A DNA stretch of 64,000 nucleotides from Lacticaseibacillus zhaodongensis (GTDB taxonomy: Bacteria > Bacillota > Bacilli > Lactobacillales > Lactobacillaceae), in NCBI RefSeq assembly GCF_009687905.1, contig NZ_BLBG01000005.1:62001-126000 (forward strand), given 5' to 3'. Below are positions 25,433-35,261 of this stretch, piece by piece. A program made the translations under genes and the position numbers. Numbering within the stretch: position 1 is the stretch's first letter; each line of letters begins with the position of its first letter. A model generated the notes under the pieces. That model saw only the letters and a program-made list of their open reading frames with translations. It made no database searches and was not told where the DNA came from.

Positions 25433-27728
25433 GACTGGCCTCCCGCACGCCGCTGCGCTGGACATCGAGGAACTGCTGCGTTTCCGGAGCGCTTAGCATC
25501 GGGGCCGGTGTGTCCCGGGCAATCAGCAGCAGTTCGTGCAGCGCCCGCGTGGCGACGGTGTACAGAATGTCGCGGTCGCTAGCAGCGCCGTAGTTAGCCG
25601 CGGACACATCATAAGCAATCACGGCGTCAAACTCCAGCCCCTTGGCCAGGTACACCGGCAGTACCAGCACGCCGTGACCGAGTTTCTGGTCGTCGGCCTT
25701 GAGCTCGCTGGCATTTAGTTCCGGCGCGGCCAAGTGCAGCTGTGCGGTGAGCGCCGCGGCCTGCGCGCTGGTCTTGGTGATCAGCGCGACGGTGTGGTAC
25801 GCGGCGGCTAACGGACGCAGGGCCTGCAAAAGGGTCTGCTGGAGTTCTTCCCGCGGTGCAATGAGCAGCCGCGGCTGGGCCCCATCCCGCGCGAAGGCTT
25901 GGATTTTGCTCCCGCCCGGCAACAGGCTGCTGGCGAACTTGGTGATGGGGGCGCTGCTGCGGTAGGCCCGGTTCAGCGTGATCACGCGCTGGCGCAGGTC
26001 TGGGAAGGCGCGCTGCAAGGAGTCGATGTAGCCGCTCTTCGTGTAGCGACTGGAGAACACGTCTTGTGCCTCGTCACCGAGGAAGGTGAGCGTGGCGCGC
26101 GGAAAGGCGTGGTGGATGTAGCGCAGCAGGGCCGGTGAGTAATCCTGCATTTCGTCAACGAACACGGCCATGATGCTGTGGTTCTGGCCGCTGCCGGTGA
26201 GGATGTCGCGAATCAGCATGATCGGCGCGGCGTCTTCGAGGCGCAGCTTGTGCTCCTCCAGGCCGCGGGCGAACGCGCGGGCCATTTCCTGCCAGGCGCC
26301 GCGGGATACTAGGTCCTGCTCGGTACTATTCAGAAACTGCAGGTATTCGGCGTAGGGGTCGATGAAGTAGTCGTCGTAAAGCGCCGTGTAGACCGGGCTG
26401 AACTTCTCGGCCACCACCGCCCGGGCGACGGCCCGCAGCTCATCGCCGCTGTCTTCAAAAGTCTCGGTGCCGATGTAGTGGCGCACATCCGCCTCGGACA
26501 GCCCGGCGAGAACCTCGTCGACCCAGTCCTGGTGGGCCTCGATGCTGATGCGCAGGTTGAGCCGCTTCATCAGCGTTTTGCGCACCGCGGCGAACTTGTC
26601 GGCGGGCGTTGCCGCTGCCGGCTGCTCGGCGTAGATGTGCGCCATGGTCTCCTTGCTGAAGAAGGTGCTGCCGTCCAGTTCGATATCTTGGAAGCAAAGC
26701 TCATGTTGCGTTTTGGCAAAATGCTCCGCCAGATCCATAAACTCGGCGCTCTCCTTGAAGCGGCGCATGGCGGCGGTGCTATCCGGCAGGTTGGTCTCGT
26801 CGGCCTCGAAGCGGTCAAAGAGTGTCTCCACCTGCAAGCCTGTGAAGCGCTGGGTCAAGAACTCACTGAGCGTGGTCTGAATCATGTTCTTTTCGCCCAG
26901 GCTCGGCAGGACCGCGGAGATATAACTGGCAAAAATTCGGTTGGGCGAGAAGAGCACCATCTGGTCGGATTCCAGCGTGTTGCGGCTGTGGTAGAGCAGA
27001 AAGGCGATGCGCTGCAGGATCGCGGACGTTTTGCCGGAGCCGGCCGCCCCCTGGACGATCAGCAGCTGGCTGCTGGTGTCGCGGATGATGGCATTTTGCT
27101 CGCGCTGGATGGTGCTGACGATGCTGCGCATGTACTCGTCGCTCTGTTCGCCGAGCACTGCCTGCAGCATCTCGTCGCCAACCGTCTCGCTGGTGTCGAA
27201 CATGTGGACGATTTGGCCGTCCTCGATGCGGAACTGGCGCTTGCGGGTGAGGTCGACGGTCTGCTTGCCGCTGACGGTATCGTAACTGACGCGCCCCAGC
27301 GTGCCGTTATAGTAGATAGAAGCAATCGGTGCGCGCCAGTCGTAGACGAGGAAGTGCCCGTTTTCGTCCTGCAGGCTTCCGGTGCCGATGTAGAGCGGTT
27401 CGCTGGTCTTGCTGCCGGCTTCCTGCACGTCGATCCGGCCAAAATACGGAGCCGGGTCGAGCCGCTTCAGGGTGCTCTGCTCGTGCTTCAAGATGCGCTC
27501 GTTTTCGGCGGCGGAGGTGACCAGCATCTTCTGCTGCTGCACGGCCGCGTTGGTTTCCATCGCGTCATCGACTTCGGTGGTGTTGACCTTAGTGTTGTCA
27601 CCATAGTTGCGTTCAACTTGCTGCGTTTCCGCGTGGGCGGTCGCAATTTGGTCAGCAACTGTCACCAGCCGCCCCTTAATGTAGGTGCGCACCCGGTCGA
27701 CGCGTTTTTGTTCTTGAGTTTGATCCAT
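25425..27728 (-). CDS. helD: HelD-type UvrD/Rep superfamily helicase
   Basis: A 767-residue superfamily 1 ATPase. The N-terminal coiled-coil arm (about 1-90) is followed by YIGTGSLQDENGHFLVYDWRAPIASIYY, typical of HelD. Walker A is GAAGSGKTS; Walker B-like VFVDEMQDYS and motif III FLGDEAQDVFS follow. In Firmicutes HelD binds RNA polymerase and releases stalled complexes from DNA. The ATG at 27728 has GGAGGG upstream. Length is normal for the family. First gene of a three-gene operon. Confidence 0.92.
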   Translation of the reverse strand: MDQTQEQKRVDRVRTYIKGRLVTVADQIATAHAETQQVERNYGDNTKVNTTEVDDAMETNAAVQQQKMLVTSAAENERILKHEQSTLKRLDPAPYFGRIDVQEAGSKTSEPLYIGTGSLQDENGHFLVYDWRAPIASIYYNGTLGRVSYDTVSGKQTVDLTRKRQFRIEDGQIVHMFDTSETVGDEMLQAVLGEQSDEYMRSIVSTIQREQNAIIRDTSSQLLIVQGAAGSGKTSAILQRIAFLLYHSRNTLESDQMVLFSPNRIFASYISAVLPSLGEKNMIQTTLSEFLTQRFTGLQVETLFDRFEADETNLPDSTAAMRRFKESAEFMDLAEHFAKTQHELCFQDIELDGSTFFSKETMAHIYAEQPAAATPADKFAAVRKTLMKRLNLRISIEAHQDWVDEVLAGLSEADVRHYIGTETFEDSGDELRAVARAVVAEKFSPVYTALYDDYFIDPYAEYLQFLNSTEQDLVSRGAWQEMARAFARGLEEHKLRLEDAAPIMLIRDILTGSGQNHSIMAVFVDEMQDYSPALLRYIHHAFPRATLTFLGDEAQDVFSSRYTKSGYIDSLQRAFPDLRQRVITLNRAYRSSAPITKFASSLLPGGSKIQAFARDGAQPRLLIAPREELQQTLLQALRPLAAAYHTVALITKTSAQAAALTAQLHLAAPELNASELKADDQKLGHGVLVLPVYLAKGLEFDAVIAYDVSAANYGAASDRDILYTVATRALHELLLIARDTPAPMLSAPETQQFLDVQRSGVREASHD

Positions 27729-27758
27729 GTTTATCCCTCCGCGCAGCCAATCCGCCAA

Positions 27759-28049
27759 TTAATACTTTTAAGTTAAACAATTGTACGCCCGTACTTGCGC
27801 TTCTGCAAGAAGGAGCGGGCTGACTGCAGGCAAATCGGGAAAATTAGTTATTTAAACTGTGAATTTATTCACGAAGCGGGCAATTAGTCCCCGCTTTATG
27901 CGACAGCAGGCGCCGGCACGGACCCTTCAACCGCTAAATCTGGGCTAAATAGCTAAATAAAACTTTGAATCGGTATAAGTTAGTGCACATAACTAATCAG
28001 TTTTAATAGGTGCGGGCGAGCACCACAGTTCCCCAGATTAATTCAAGTT
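27759..28049. other. gene-less stretch upstream of helD
   Basis: About 290 bases, AT-rich around 27930-28000, presumably including the helD promoter on the minus strand. I saw no repeat or coding frame worth naming. Confidence 0.3.
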
Positions 28050-28277
28050 GGATGCAAAAAAACACACCGGGGCTTGCTAGCCGCGGTGTGTCGCGTGAAC
28101 TCGTCCTGCCGTGCAAACAGGACGTCTGTATAAATGATCAATAGCTTGTTGCCAGCTCATAAGTAATAAACATAGCAGCACGTTGCGTTACCTAAACTTT
28201 GCACTCACCTGCAACCGATACCCCCCAGTATCGCCACACATGTGCGGAGTGAAAACTGGTGCATTGACTCCGCGGAC
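28050..28277 (-). ncRNA. candidate non-coding RNA with terminator
   Basis: On the minus strand a promoter-like pair lies upstream (TTGATT 28311-28306, 16-base spacer, TAATAT 28289-28284). A strong terminator with a seven-T run lies at 28090-28055 (ACACACCG paired with CGGTGTGT). Between them are hairpins such as CGATAC-TGGGGG-GTATCG and GTCCTG...CAGGAC and no open frame. A regulatory RNA of about 220 nt is the simplest reading. I could not match it to 6S RNA, SRP RNA, tmRNA or a T-box by eye. Confidence 0.4.
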
Positions 28278-28453
28278 CTATTTATATTACAACAATTCCA
28301 AGAAAAATCAATAAGAAAAATGATTTTGCACATTATATGTAGCTTATAGCTAGCTTGTGTTATATATTCGACGTTTTGAGAACACTTGTATTTTGCCTAT
28401 GAACACTGCGGAGCGGGCTTGCTTTTTGCCCCAGCGCCCGCGGAGTCCCGTGG

Positions 28454-28459
28454 TATAAT
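28454..28459 (+). promoter_or_regulatory. extended -10 element of trpS
   Basis: TGGTATAAT is an extended -10 box 41 bases before the trpS start. No good -35 is present at 17 bases. No T-box consensus is seen in the leader. Confidence 0.55.
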
Positions 28460-28491
28460 ACGCAGGTAGACTACATACAATTAAGGAGTAA

Positions 28492-29514
<1,023 letters not shown>

Positions 29515-29530
29515 ACTTGATGATGTTTGT

Positions 29531-29565
29531 GGGCTCAACTCCCTTCGTGGGGGTTGAGCCTTTTT
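29531..29565 (+). terminator. trpS terminator
   Basis: GGCTCAAC pairs with GTTGAGCC around a CCC...GGG inner stem, followed by five T. Confidence 0.85.
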
Positions 29566-29581
29566 GGTGTGGTTGGAGGCC

Positions 29582-29850
29582 GGGCGGCGGGCGCATTTTC
29601 CTCCACTGGCGCCGCCGGGAGTGACGGCAGGCATGCTGGGGCCGGGTTCAAGCCTCGGAAGTTCGCCGAGTCTTGACCCTGAACTGCGAGCCCGCTGTGT
29701 TGTCTAATAGAGCCACGGTAAGCTTGTCTAACAGTTTCTGAATTACTAGCGGTCTCTCCGTTCTCCCCGATAATCAGCGAAAAACACGCTGATTATCGCG
29801 ACAGCATGGTCACTCCCGGCGGCTTGTTCCGGAAAAGGCGCCCGCCGCTT
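29582..29850 (+). repeat. structured inverted-repeat element, copy A
   Basis: The left and right arms are complementary in blocks: GCGGCGGGCGC (29584-29594) with 29838-29848; GCCGCCGGGAGTGAC (29611-29625) with 29809-29823; CATGCTG (29632-29638) with 29802-29808. An internal 12-bp hairpin CGATAATCAGCG/CGCTGATTATCG lies at 29768-29798. A copy in the opposite orientation at 60087-60385 shares the loop sequence ACTAG-CGGTCTCTCC and the same layout but has different, still paired, stem sequences. It has no coding capacity. Confidence 0.8.
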
Positions 29851-29964
29851 TACGAAGGATGTGATAATCTGCACTAGTTTGGGCCCACAGACATTGCACA
29901 CTAGTAGCCACCCTCAATTGTCGCTGGCGTTTATGTAGCTCATAATAGCGCAGAGGTGATTATC

Positions 29965-30153
29965 ATGGCTGAAATTAAATCAAAATGGCGCGTTGTTAGA
30001 CGTACGAATGACCATCGTCACTTTGCTATTTTGGAAACAACCTGTGAACGGCTTAAACTAACGAAGAGGGCTCCAAACGCAGCTAACTTGCATGAAATCG
30101 ATGAGAAGATTGACAAGTATATAGACGCAATGCAGTATTTGGCGGATAAGTAG
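29965..30153 (+). CDS. small hypothetical protein
   Basis: A 62-residue charged protein (MAEIKSKWRVVRRTNDHRHFAI...), with no membrane segment or known motif. GAGGTGATTATC before the ATG is a convincing ribosome site. It stands alone after the structured repeat. Function unknown; it could be a remnant. Confidence 0.5.
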   Translation: MAEIKSKWRVVRRTNDHRHFAILETTCERLKLTKRAPNAANLHEIDEKIDKYIDAMQYLADK

Positions 30154-30373
30154 CGTGACATATTTTATCTGTGTGCTGATTGTTCGTTACGGTTGAATAG
30201 ATAACCCATTGTGCATGAGATAATGGGATAAGTAATCGCGTGCGAGTTAAAACTGCCCGAATTGATTGATAAGCTTTAACACGTGCAAATGCGCAGGTTT
30301 TTGCCATTTTGTGCTTATGCGGCTGCGCCATTCTTGTGATTTTGTTAAATCGTAATTGGCTGTGAAATAACGC

Positions 30374-30402
30374 TTGCAATTTTGCCACAAACACGATACT
30401 AT
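30374..30402 (+). promoter_or_regulatory. promoter of the Fe-S protein gene
   Basis: TTGCAA (30374-30379), 17-base spacer, TACTAT (30397-30402), 50 bases before the start. The rest of the 300-base gap from 30154 holds only a weak inverted repeat CCCATT...AATGGG near 30207-30229. Confidence 0.55.
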
Positions 30403-30452
30403 ACATTTGTAAGTAAATTAACCGTTGGCACTCACTATAGGAGGTCCCGTCT

Positions 30453-30848
30453 ATGACAGAAGTAAAATTGACCGCAGAAGCAGCAAGCAAGCTCCGCAAC
30501 CTGAGCGCTGGTGGTAAGAAGCTCGTTTTGGACCTGGACGATGGTGTTGGCCCATTCTCCAGCCTTGGTTCTTGTGCGCTGAACACACACTTCAACGTTG
30601 TTGCGGCGCCTGCTGATAAAGTTGGGGCTGACTTCAACCAGGAACTTGATTCAGAAGTTGGTCCGATTTACATCAAGGATTACTCCACCGACTACTTTGG
30701 CAACCAGCCAAAGATCAGTCTCGGTATGGGCAACGCCTTCAGCATCAGTGACGAAACCGGTTTGCTCGACAGTACTGTTGGTACCGTCGAGATTCAGGAA
30801 GACACACCACTTGCTGTTGGCCAAAAGGGTCCAGCCGCTAGTTGCTAG
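30453..30848 (+). CDS. HesB/IscA-like iron-sulfur biosynthesis family protein
   Basis: A 131-residue protein of the Fe-S_biosyn fold as found in lactobacilli. LVLDLDDGVGPFSSLGSCAL is the conserved block, and a second Cys occurs only at the extreme C-terminus (AASC). The canonical IscA three-cysteine pattern is missing, so cluster binding is uncertain. AGGAGG precedes the ATG. It has its own promoter and terminator. Confidence 0.75.
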   Translation: MTEVKLTAEAASKLRNLSAGGKKLVLDLDDGVGPFSSLGSCALNTHFNVVAAPADKVGADFNQELDSEVGPIYIKDYSTDYFGNQPKISLGMGNAFSISDETGLLDSTVGTVEIQEDTPLAVGQKGPAASC

Positions 30849-30912
30849 ATCATAAAACTAAATAGTTGTACCACACTCTTTAGAGACGTGATGCAGCAAC
30901 AACAACAAACAG

Positions 30913-30944
30913 TGCCCCGGAGTCGCAGCCTCCGGGGCATTTTT
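30913..30944 (+). terminator. terminator after the Fe-S protein gene
   Basis: TGCCCCGGAG and CTCCGGGGCA form a perfect 10-bp stem followed by TTTTT. Confidence 0.9.
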
Positions 30945-31076
30945 GATATTAGCGACTAAATTAGCCCCGTACCAGTTCGTAATCGTAATGATTGCAGACC
31001 GGTGCGGAGCTAATTTTGGCCTGTAAAGGTGATTAGAAATAAATCATAGTGGCTGTGCAGTAGAAACTGGTTAGGT

Positions 31077-31459
31077 GTGCTTGCCGATGTGCTCGAGGAG
31101 AGCAACTGGAATTCTACCAACGTCAAGACTGCTGACGGTGCGTTATTTGTGAGCTATCGCGGGCAAAATCACAGTCAGTTGCAGGTCATGCGCTACTTCA
31201 AACAGCCCCGGGTGCCCATGATTTTGATTACTGGCCGGCCGGAGTCCCTGATGGCCGAGCTGGCAACGGTTTGGACGTTTACGGGGATGAGTACGACTTC
31301 ATGAAGATGGGAACGATCGCCTCGCAGTTTGCCATTGATTACTTGTTGACGGTGCTATTTGCTGGTATCTACGCGTATAATTACCAAACTAACTTCAGTT
31401 CATTGAAAGAACGTCAGGAAATTCTGACTACGGGCTTGCTGGCGGAAGGGGGCAGGTAG
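31077..31459 (+). pseudogene. broken RpiR/MurR-type regulator, SIS domain remnant
   Basis: Two overlapping frames together spell part of a SIS domain: LFVSYRGQNHSQLQVMRYFKQ, then PMILITGRPESLMAELATV, then after a frame change DVYGDEYDFMKMGTIASQFAIDYLLTVLFAGIYAYNY. This order matches the sugar-phosphate-binding half of RpiR-family regulators. The N-terminal helix-turn-helix is absent and a frameshift lies near 31270. It is not functional as a full regulator. Confidence 0.7.
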
Positions 31460-31514
31460 GTAGTGACGAATGTCTTAAGTCTGTGGCTGCAATGTTGGCT
31501 GTTTCTGTCAAAAC

Positions 31515-31545
31515 AAACGCCACTCACAAAAAATGTGGGTGGCGT
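31515..31545. terminator. terminator between the pseudogene and the lipoprotein gene
   Basis: AACGCCACTCACA pairs with TGTGGGTGGCGTT. It lies 33 bases past the lipoprotein stop and may act in both directions. Confidence 0.7.
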
Positions 31546-31577
31546 TGAAATAGCTGAGTAGGATTGTTGACGATTCG

Positions 31578-32042
31578 TTACTTCGCGGTGATGATGCAAG
31601 TCCAGTGTTTCGGATCCGTTCCGTTCAGTACCGCTTTGGCCTTGCCTAAGTTCACGGTTTTCTTGGACATGTTCTTTGCCGTGCTCTCAGCGGCAGTCAA
31701 GAGTTTAAGATGATCTTGGTGTGCCATCAATGTAGCAGCGGCCATCATTACTGCCATGGAATACGTGCCTTTAGACGGAGTGTCAGAGACAAATTGGTTT
31801 CTAGTGGCAGTGATATCGATTGCGGTTACTTGCTTGTTGAATGTGTGAACGATCACTTTGTCGCCCGCACCGGTTGGCGATACGGTGCGCGCAGGCGTGG
31901 TGGCGATCCGGGTACTATAATCTTCCTGGTCAGCAATTGAGTTATAGGAGCTGGCAAGTTCGGAATACTTACCAATTGGTTTAGCAAAAGAACAAGCGGA
32001 CAAGCCGACCGCGATTAGTATTAGTGCCAAGAACAGGGACAT
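31578..32042 (-). CDS. putative lipoprotein
   Basis: A 154-residue exported protein. A hydrophobic N-terminus ends in a lipobox (VGLSAC), so it should be lipid-anchored outside the membrane. The mature part has no motif I recognise. The ATG at 32042 gives a signal peptide with no positive charge. GGGAG (32066-32062) sits upstream of in-frame ATT (32057) and ATA (32054) codons followed by Lys-Lys, so the real start may be one of these rare codons. Confidence 0.65.
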   Translation of the reverse strand: MSLFLALILIAVGLSACSFAKPIGKYSELASSYNSIADQEDYSTRIATTPARTVSPTGAGDKVIVHTFNKQVTAIDITATRNQFVSDTPSKGTYSMAVMMAAATLMAHQDHLKLLTAAESTAKNMSKKTVNLGKAKAVLNGTDPKHWTCIITAK

Positions 32043-32400
32043 GGTCTTCTTTATAATATTTCTCCCAGAAATGTATTTTGAAACAATACCCAGAGGTGAA
32101 GTCGAACCCCAAAATCCAATCTGGGTAAAAGTAGCGATTAACTGAACATGGGCCGATGATGATTATAGGCCATTTTAAGCCACTTAAAAGGTCGGATTAG
32201 TTATTTTTTGCGTGATATCGTTGCTGATACGGAAAAGATTTGTGGCAGTGCGACTATGTTAATTCGATTTTGTTATTATCATGGTGTTAATTGAACATGT
32301 TGTGTAATTATAGAAAAATGTTCCTGTCTCCGCACTTTTGCGCTGGTAAGTAAGCAAAATTGTCGGGTTGTAAAAGATGGACTTTCTTTGGAGGAAAACT
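32043..32400. other. intergenic region between divergent secreted-protein genes
   Basis: About 360 AT-rich bases carry the promoters of the lipoprotein (minus) and SLAP protein (plus) genes. I could not fix consensus hexamers with confidence. No gene or repeat seen. Confidence 0.3.
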
Positions 32401-33198
32401 ATGAAATTATCGACTAAGCTCAGTGTCTGTGTGGCTGCACTCGCGCTGGTTGCACCGGTTGGAATGACTGCGGTTAATACTGTTAGTGCGGTTACGGTCA
32501 CGACTGCGACCCCAGCTGAAGACGCGGCGGTCCAAAAGTGGTCCCGTGACGAGATGGTTATCGGTGATATTTATACTGCTAAATACAACCTTGGTTTTGG
32601 CGTTACTAGTCCGAAAGCTAATCCCTACAATCCTGCTGGCCCGTTATTGAAGGGCTCACCAGCTGAAGAAGCAGCACAAGCAAAAGAGGAATGGTTGGCC
32701 GAAGCAGCAATTCTCGCAGTGGAGAAGTTAAGCTCATTTACCACAATGAACGCTGTGTTAGCAGCCAAAGACGCCGATCGGGATGTTATTGGTGAAGCAA
32801 TATTCCAGCAAGCTACCAAGGCAAAAGCGGAAGCAGTCACGGAGGCGATTCTCAAGCAGCCGACCCTCGCAGCCGCGATTGCACTAGCCAAAAAGATTCT
32901 TGCCCAAACAAAGCCAGCAGCCAAGCCGACTTCTAAATCGACAAAAGCGCGCCGAGGGACTGCGCACATTAAGGGCAGTAAGAAATATGGCATCCAAGTT
33001 TGGACCAGAGCTGGCAAGCCAGTTCGCTATGGTGCAACCGAAGCCAAGAAGACAGGGCATAAGGTTGGTGAACTTAAAAAGTTGTTCGGCCAAAGTAACT
33101 GGAAAATCTTCAATGCGACTTACAAGGCCGATGGGACAACGTATTACAGCCTCGGCGGAGATCAGTACATCGATGCCAATTACGTAAGCTTTCACTAG
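32401..33198 (+). CDS. secreted SLAP-domain protein
   Basis: A 265-residue secreted protein. A signal peptide (MKLSTKLSVCVAALALVAP, likely cleavage near AVNTVSA) is followed by an Ala/Lys-rich helical region. The C-terminal domain of about 70 residues (YGIQVWTRAGKPVRYGA to GGDQYIDANYVSFH) has the pattern of the lactobacillar S-layer SLAP domain, which attaches proteins to cell-wall polymers. GGAGG precedes the ATG at 32401. It may be a cell-wall-associated protein rather than an S-layer subunit. Confidence 0.78.
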   Translation: MKLSTKLSVCVAALALVAPVGMTAVNTVSAVTVTTATPAEDAAVQKWSRDEMVIGDIYTAKYNLGFGVTSPKANPYNPAGPLLKGSPAEEAAQAKEEWLAEAAILAVEKLSSFTTMNAVLAAKDADRDVIGEAIFQQATKAKAEAVTEAILKQPTLAAAIALAKKILAQTKPAAKPTSKSTKARRGTAHIKGSKKYGIQVWTRAGKPVRYGATEAKKTGHKVGELKKLFGQSNWKIFNATYKADGTTYYSLGGDQYIDANYVSFH

Positions 33199-33216
33199 CA
33201 AAATTTAGAAAACATA

Positions 33217-33252
33217 AAAGCTCTTAGCCGCAAACGCTGGCTGAGAGCTTTT
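33217..33252. terminator. bidirectional terminator
   Basis: AAAAGCTCT-TAGCC pairs with GGCTGAGAGCTTTT, A-rich and T-rich on either side. Confidence 0.85.
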
Positions 33253-33439
33253 GCGTAATCATACAGAAATGGCGCCATGGAAGCGATCCGCAGATTAGCC
33301 CTATAGCGCCCAGTTATTGTCGAGTTACTTGTTCCAATTGTAGGTAAGATGTTTGACGATTCTGCTGAAAGACGATTTGATATAGGTCCTGGTTCTAGTT
33401 GTGATGGATCATCTAACGACGGAGGCTTACGTTTATCGG

Positions 33440-34804
33440 TTAAGGTTGCTGTTTAAATAGCGTATTGCGCTTTTTCATATTCTGGGCGTACCAGATAAAC
33501 AAGCCTAGGTAGACGATAAGTCCGGCAGTGGTGATGAGAATCCACTTGATATTACCGGAACTCGATTTTCCCAGTGCAATTGCTAAGAGTTGTTCAATTG
33601 GACCTTCCTTGGTTGAAGCACCAATTGGCATGATGTGGCCGGCTACGGACAATGCACGGGTAGCATGGGTGACAAAATTGGCAGAGAATGAGCCGGCCCA
33701 CAGGAACAGAGGCATTTCGATGGCACCGATGACTACCATGCGAATTACTTTACCACGGGTAACGACTAGTAACGCTGGTGCCACCCCCATGGCGATAATG
33801 CCGCCAAGGGGAATGACTTTGTTGCCAGGCAGCAGTAAAGCTTCAATGAACATAATTGGTGCCAAAATGTTCGCGGTTGCCCAGATGTCGGCGTTTGCGG
33901 ACAGGAATGCCCAGTCCAGACCGATATTTAGTGGCTGCTTATTTTCCGTCCAGCCATTGAGGGTGTTGGTTAAACCCTGAGTGAAGGGGTCAACGGCGGC
34001 CGTGAACCATGAGCCGATAATATTGAATAGTTCAAGCGTTGTTGCCAGCGTGAAGCCGAGGGTCAAGGTTTGCACCAGGGGCAGGCGCCCTAATAGGCCA
34101 ACGAAGAGACCAATGTAAATCCCGATGGCAAAGCGGCTGCCTGCAAAGCCGATTTTGTTGTTGAGGGCAGCTGCATCGATATCAAAGTGGTCTAACCAGC
34201 CAAATAGTAAGGAGTAGATGCGGTCGAGGAGCATCACGATTGGGTTGATCATGTAGTTCAGGTGCGTGGTGGTCATCATGCTGGCGGGATTACCGAGCAG
34301 ATCGTCGAAGGTCGGCTTCATCAGGTCGGCATTGATAAATTTAAGCACTGCGATAAAGCCAACGAAAATCAACGTCACGATAAGTGGGGCCCCAGTGTAC
34401 ATTGCGAGTAAGCCAGTAAAAGACAAGTGCCAGATGTCGAAAATATCGATGTCGAGAGTTTTTGTCCAGTGGCGGCGAATCATAATCAGGTTAATTGCAA
34501 TCGCCAGGGCCAAGAATAGTAGCGTATACTGGGATGACCAGGTGATAGTGGCAATTGGTGCCCAACCGACATCGGCAACGGGTAAATTGATGCCGGTCTG
34601 CTTTGCGAGTGCGTGCAGGGCTGGCTGATACAGAGATGACATCAGACTGACTGTTGCGGCGATCCCGGTGATGGCAATCGCTAGCTTTAGGGCGCCTTCT
34701 AATGCGTTAGGGAGATTATGCTGGACGATTAAGGTTGCTAGTAGGAGAACAACGGCCATGGTTATGACGGCATTATGAGTAATGAAGTTCGTAATTATCT
34801 GCAT
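33440..34804 (-). CDS. PTS galactitol-type IIC permease
   Basis: A 454-residue membrane protein of the galactitol (GatC) IIC family with roughly ten hydrophobic segments. Conserved blocks include HLSFTGLLAMYTGAP, NLNYMINPIV-like (HLNYMINPIVMLLDRIY) and NADIWATANILAPIMF. The ATG at 34804 has GGGGG upstream; longer in-frame starts lack a ribosome site. No IIA or IIB gene lies next to it, so it must borrow partners encoded elsewhere or be a degraded system. Substrate unknown; galactitol is only the family name. Confidence 0.85.
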   Translation of the reverse strand: MQIITNFITHNAVITMAVVLLLATLIVQHNLPNALEGALKLAIAITGIAATVSLMSSLYQPALHALAKQTGINLPVADVGWAPIATITWSSQYTLLFLALAIAINLIMIRRHWTKTLDIDIFDIWHLSFTGLLAMYTGAPLIVTLIFVGFIAVLKFINADLMKPTFDDLLGNPASMMTTTHLNYMINPIVMLLDRIYSLLFGWLDHFDIDAAALNNKIGFAGSRFAIGIYIGLFVGLLGRLPLVQTLTLGFTLATTLELFNIIGSWFTAAVDPFTQGLTNTLNGWTENKQPLNIGLDWAFLSANADIWATANILAPIMFIEALLLPGNKVIPLGGIIAMGVAPALLVVTRGKVIRMVVIGAIEMPLFLWAGSFSANFVTHATRALSVAGHIMPIGASTKEGPIEQLLAIALGKSSSGNIKWILITTAGLIVYLGLFIWYAQNMKKRNTLFKQQP

Positions 34805-35130
34805 TTTTAGGTACCCCCTTATTATGTACCGCAAAAGGAATCGCCCGGAATCAAAGTCTGCGGTGATTTCTTTTACGTTAATGCGTTCATTGTTTTGCTG
34901 CTGATGGATAAATAATTCATTGGTGAACAATGGCCTTGGTGTGAGGTGATAGCATCAAGCTCGTGGGGTGTCAGCCGTAATGGATTCCTTGAATAACTGA
35001 TGGTATTAGGTAGGACCCGCTGCGTTAGGTCACCTGTGTCAGTGGGAAGGAATGCGCGTCTTGGTAATTGAAATTCAGAAAGCTTCTAGACAGTGAGTCT
35101 TGGCTATCTTTGGTCTTTGAAAAAAGAAAT

Positions 35131-35171
35131 GACCATGGCACGTCCCGTTTATAAACGGAACAGCCATGGTC
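35131..35171 (-). terminator. hairpin in the leader of the IIC gene
   Basis: GACCATGGC pairs with GCCATGGTC, with an inner CCGTTT/AAACGG stem. On the minus strand it is followed by TTTCTTTTTTC, so it should end transcription. It could be the distal terminator of the galM unit or an attenuator between the candidate promoter at 35225-35261 and the IIC gene. Confidence 0.65.
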
Positions 35172-35224
35172 ACGCCTAATTTAATAGTCACGTTCCACTG
35201 GTACTATCACTCTCAACACTAATT

Positions 35225-35261
35225 AGGATAACAGCTGGCACCTCTTGTGTAAACGCTTTCC
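35225..35261 (-). promoter_or_regulatory. candidate promoter with cre-like site
   Basis: On the minus strand TTTACA (35253-35248), a 17-base spacer and a weak TATCCT (35230-35225). A cre-like sequence TGTAAACGCTTTCC (35248-35261) overlaps the -35. The same GCGTTTACA arrangement occurs at the lac promoter. Confidence 0.5.
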
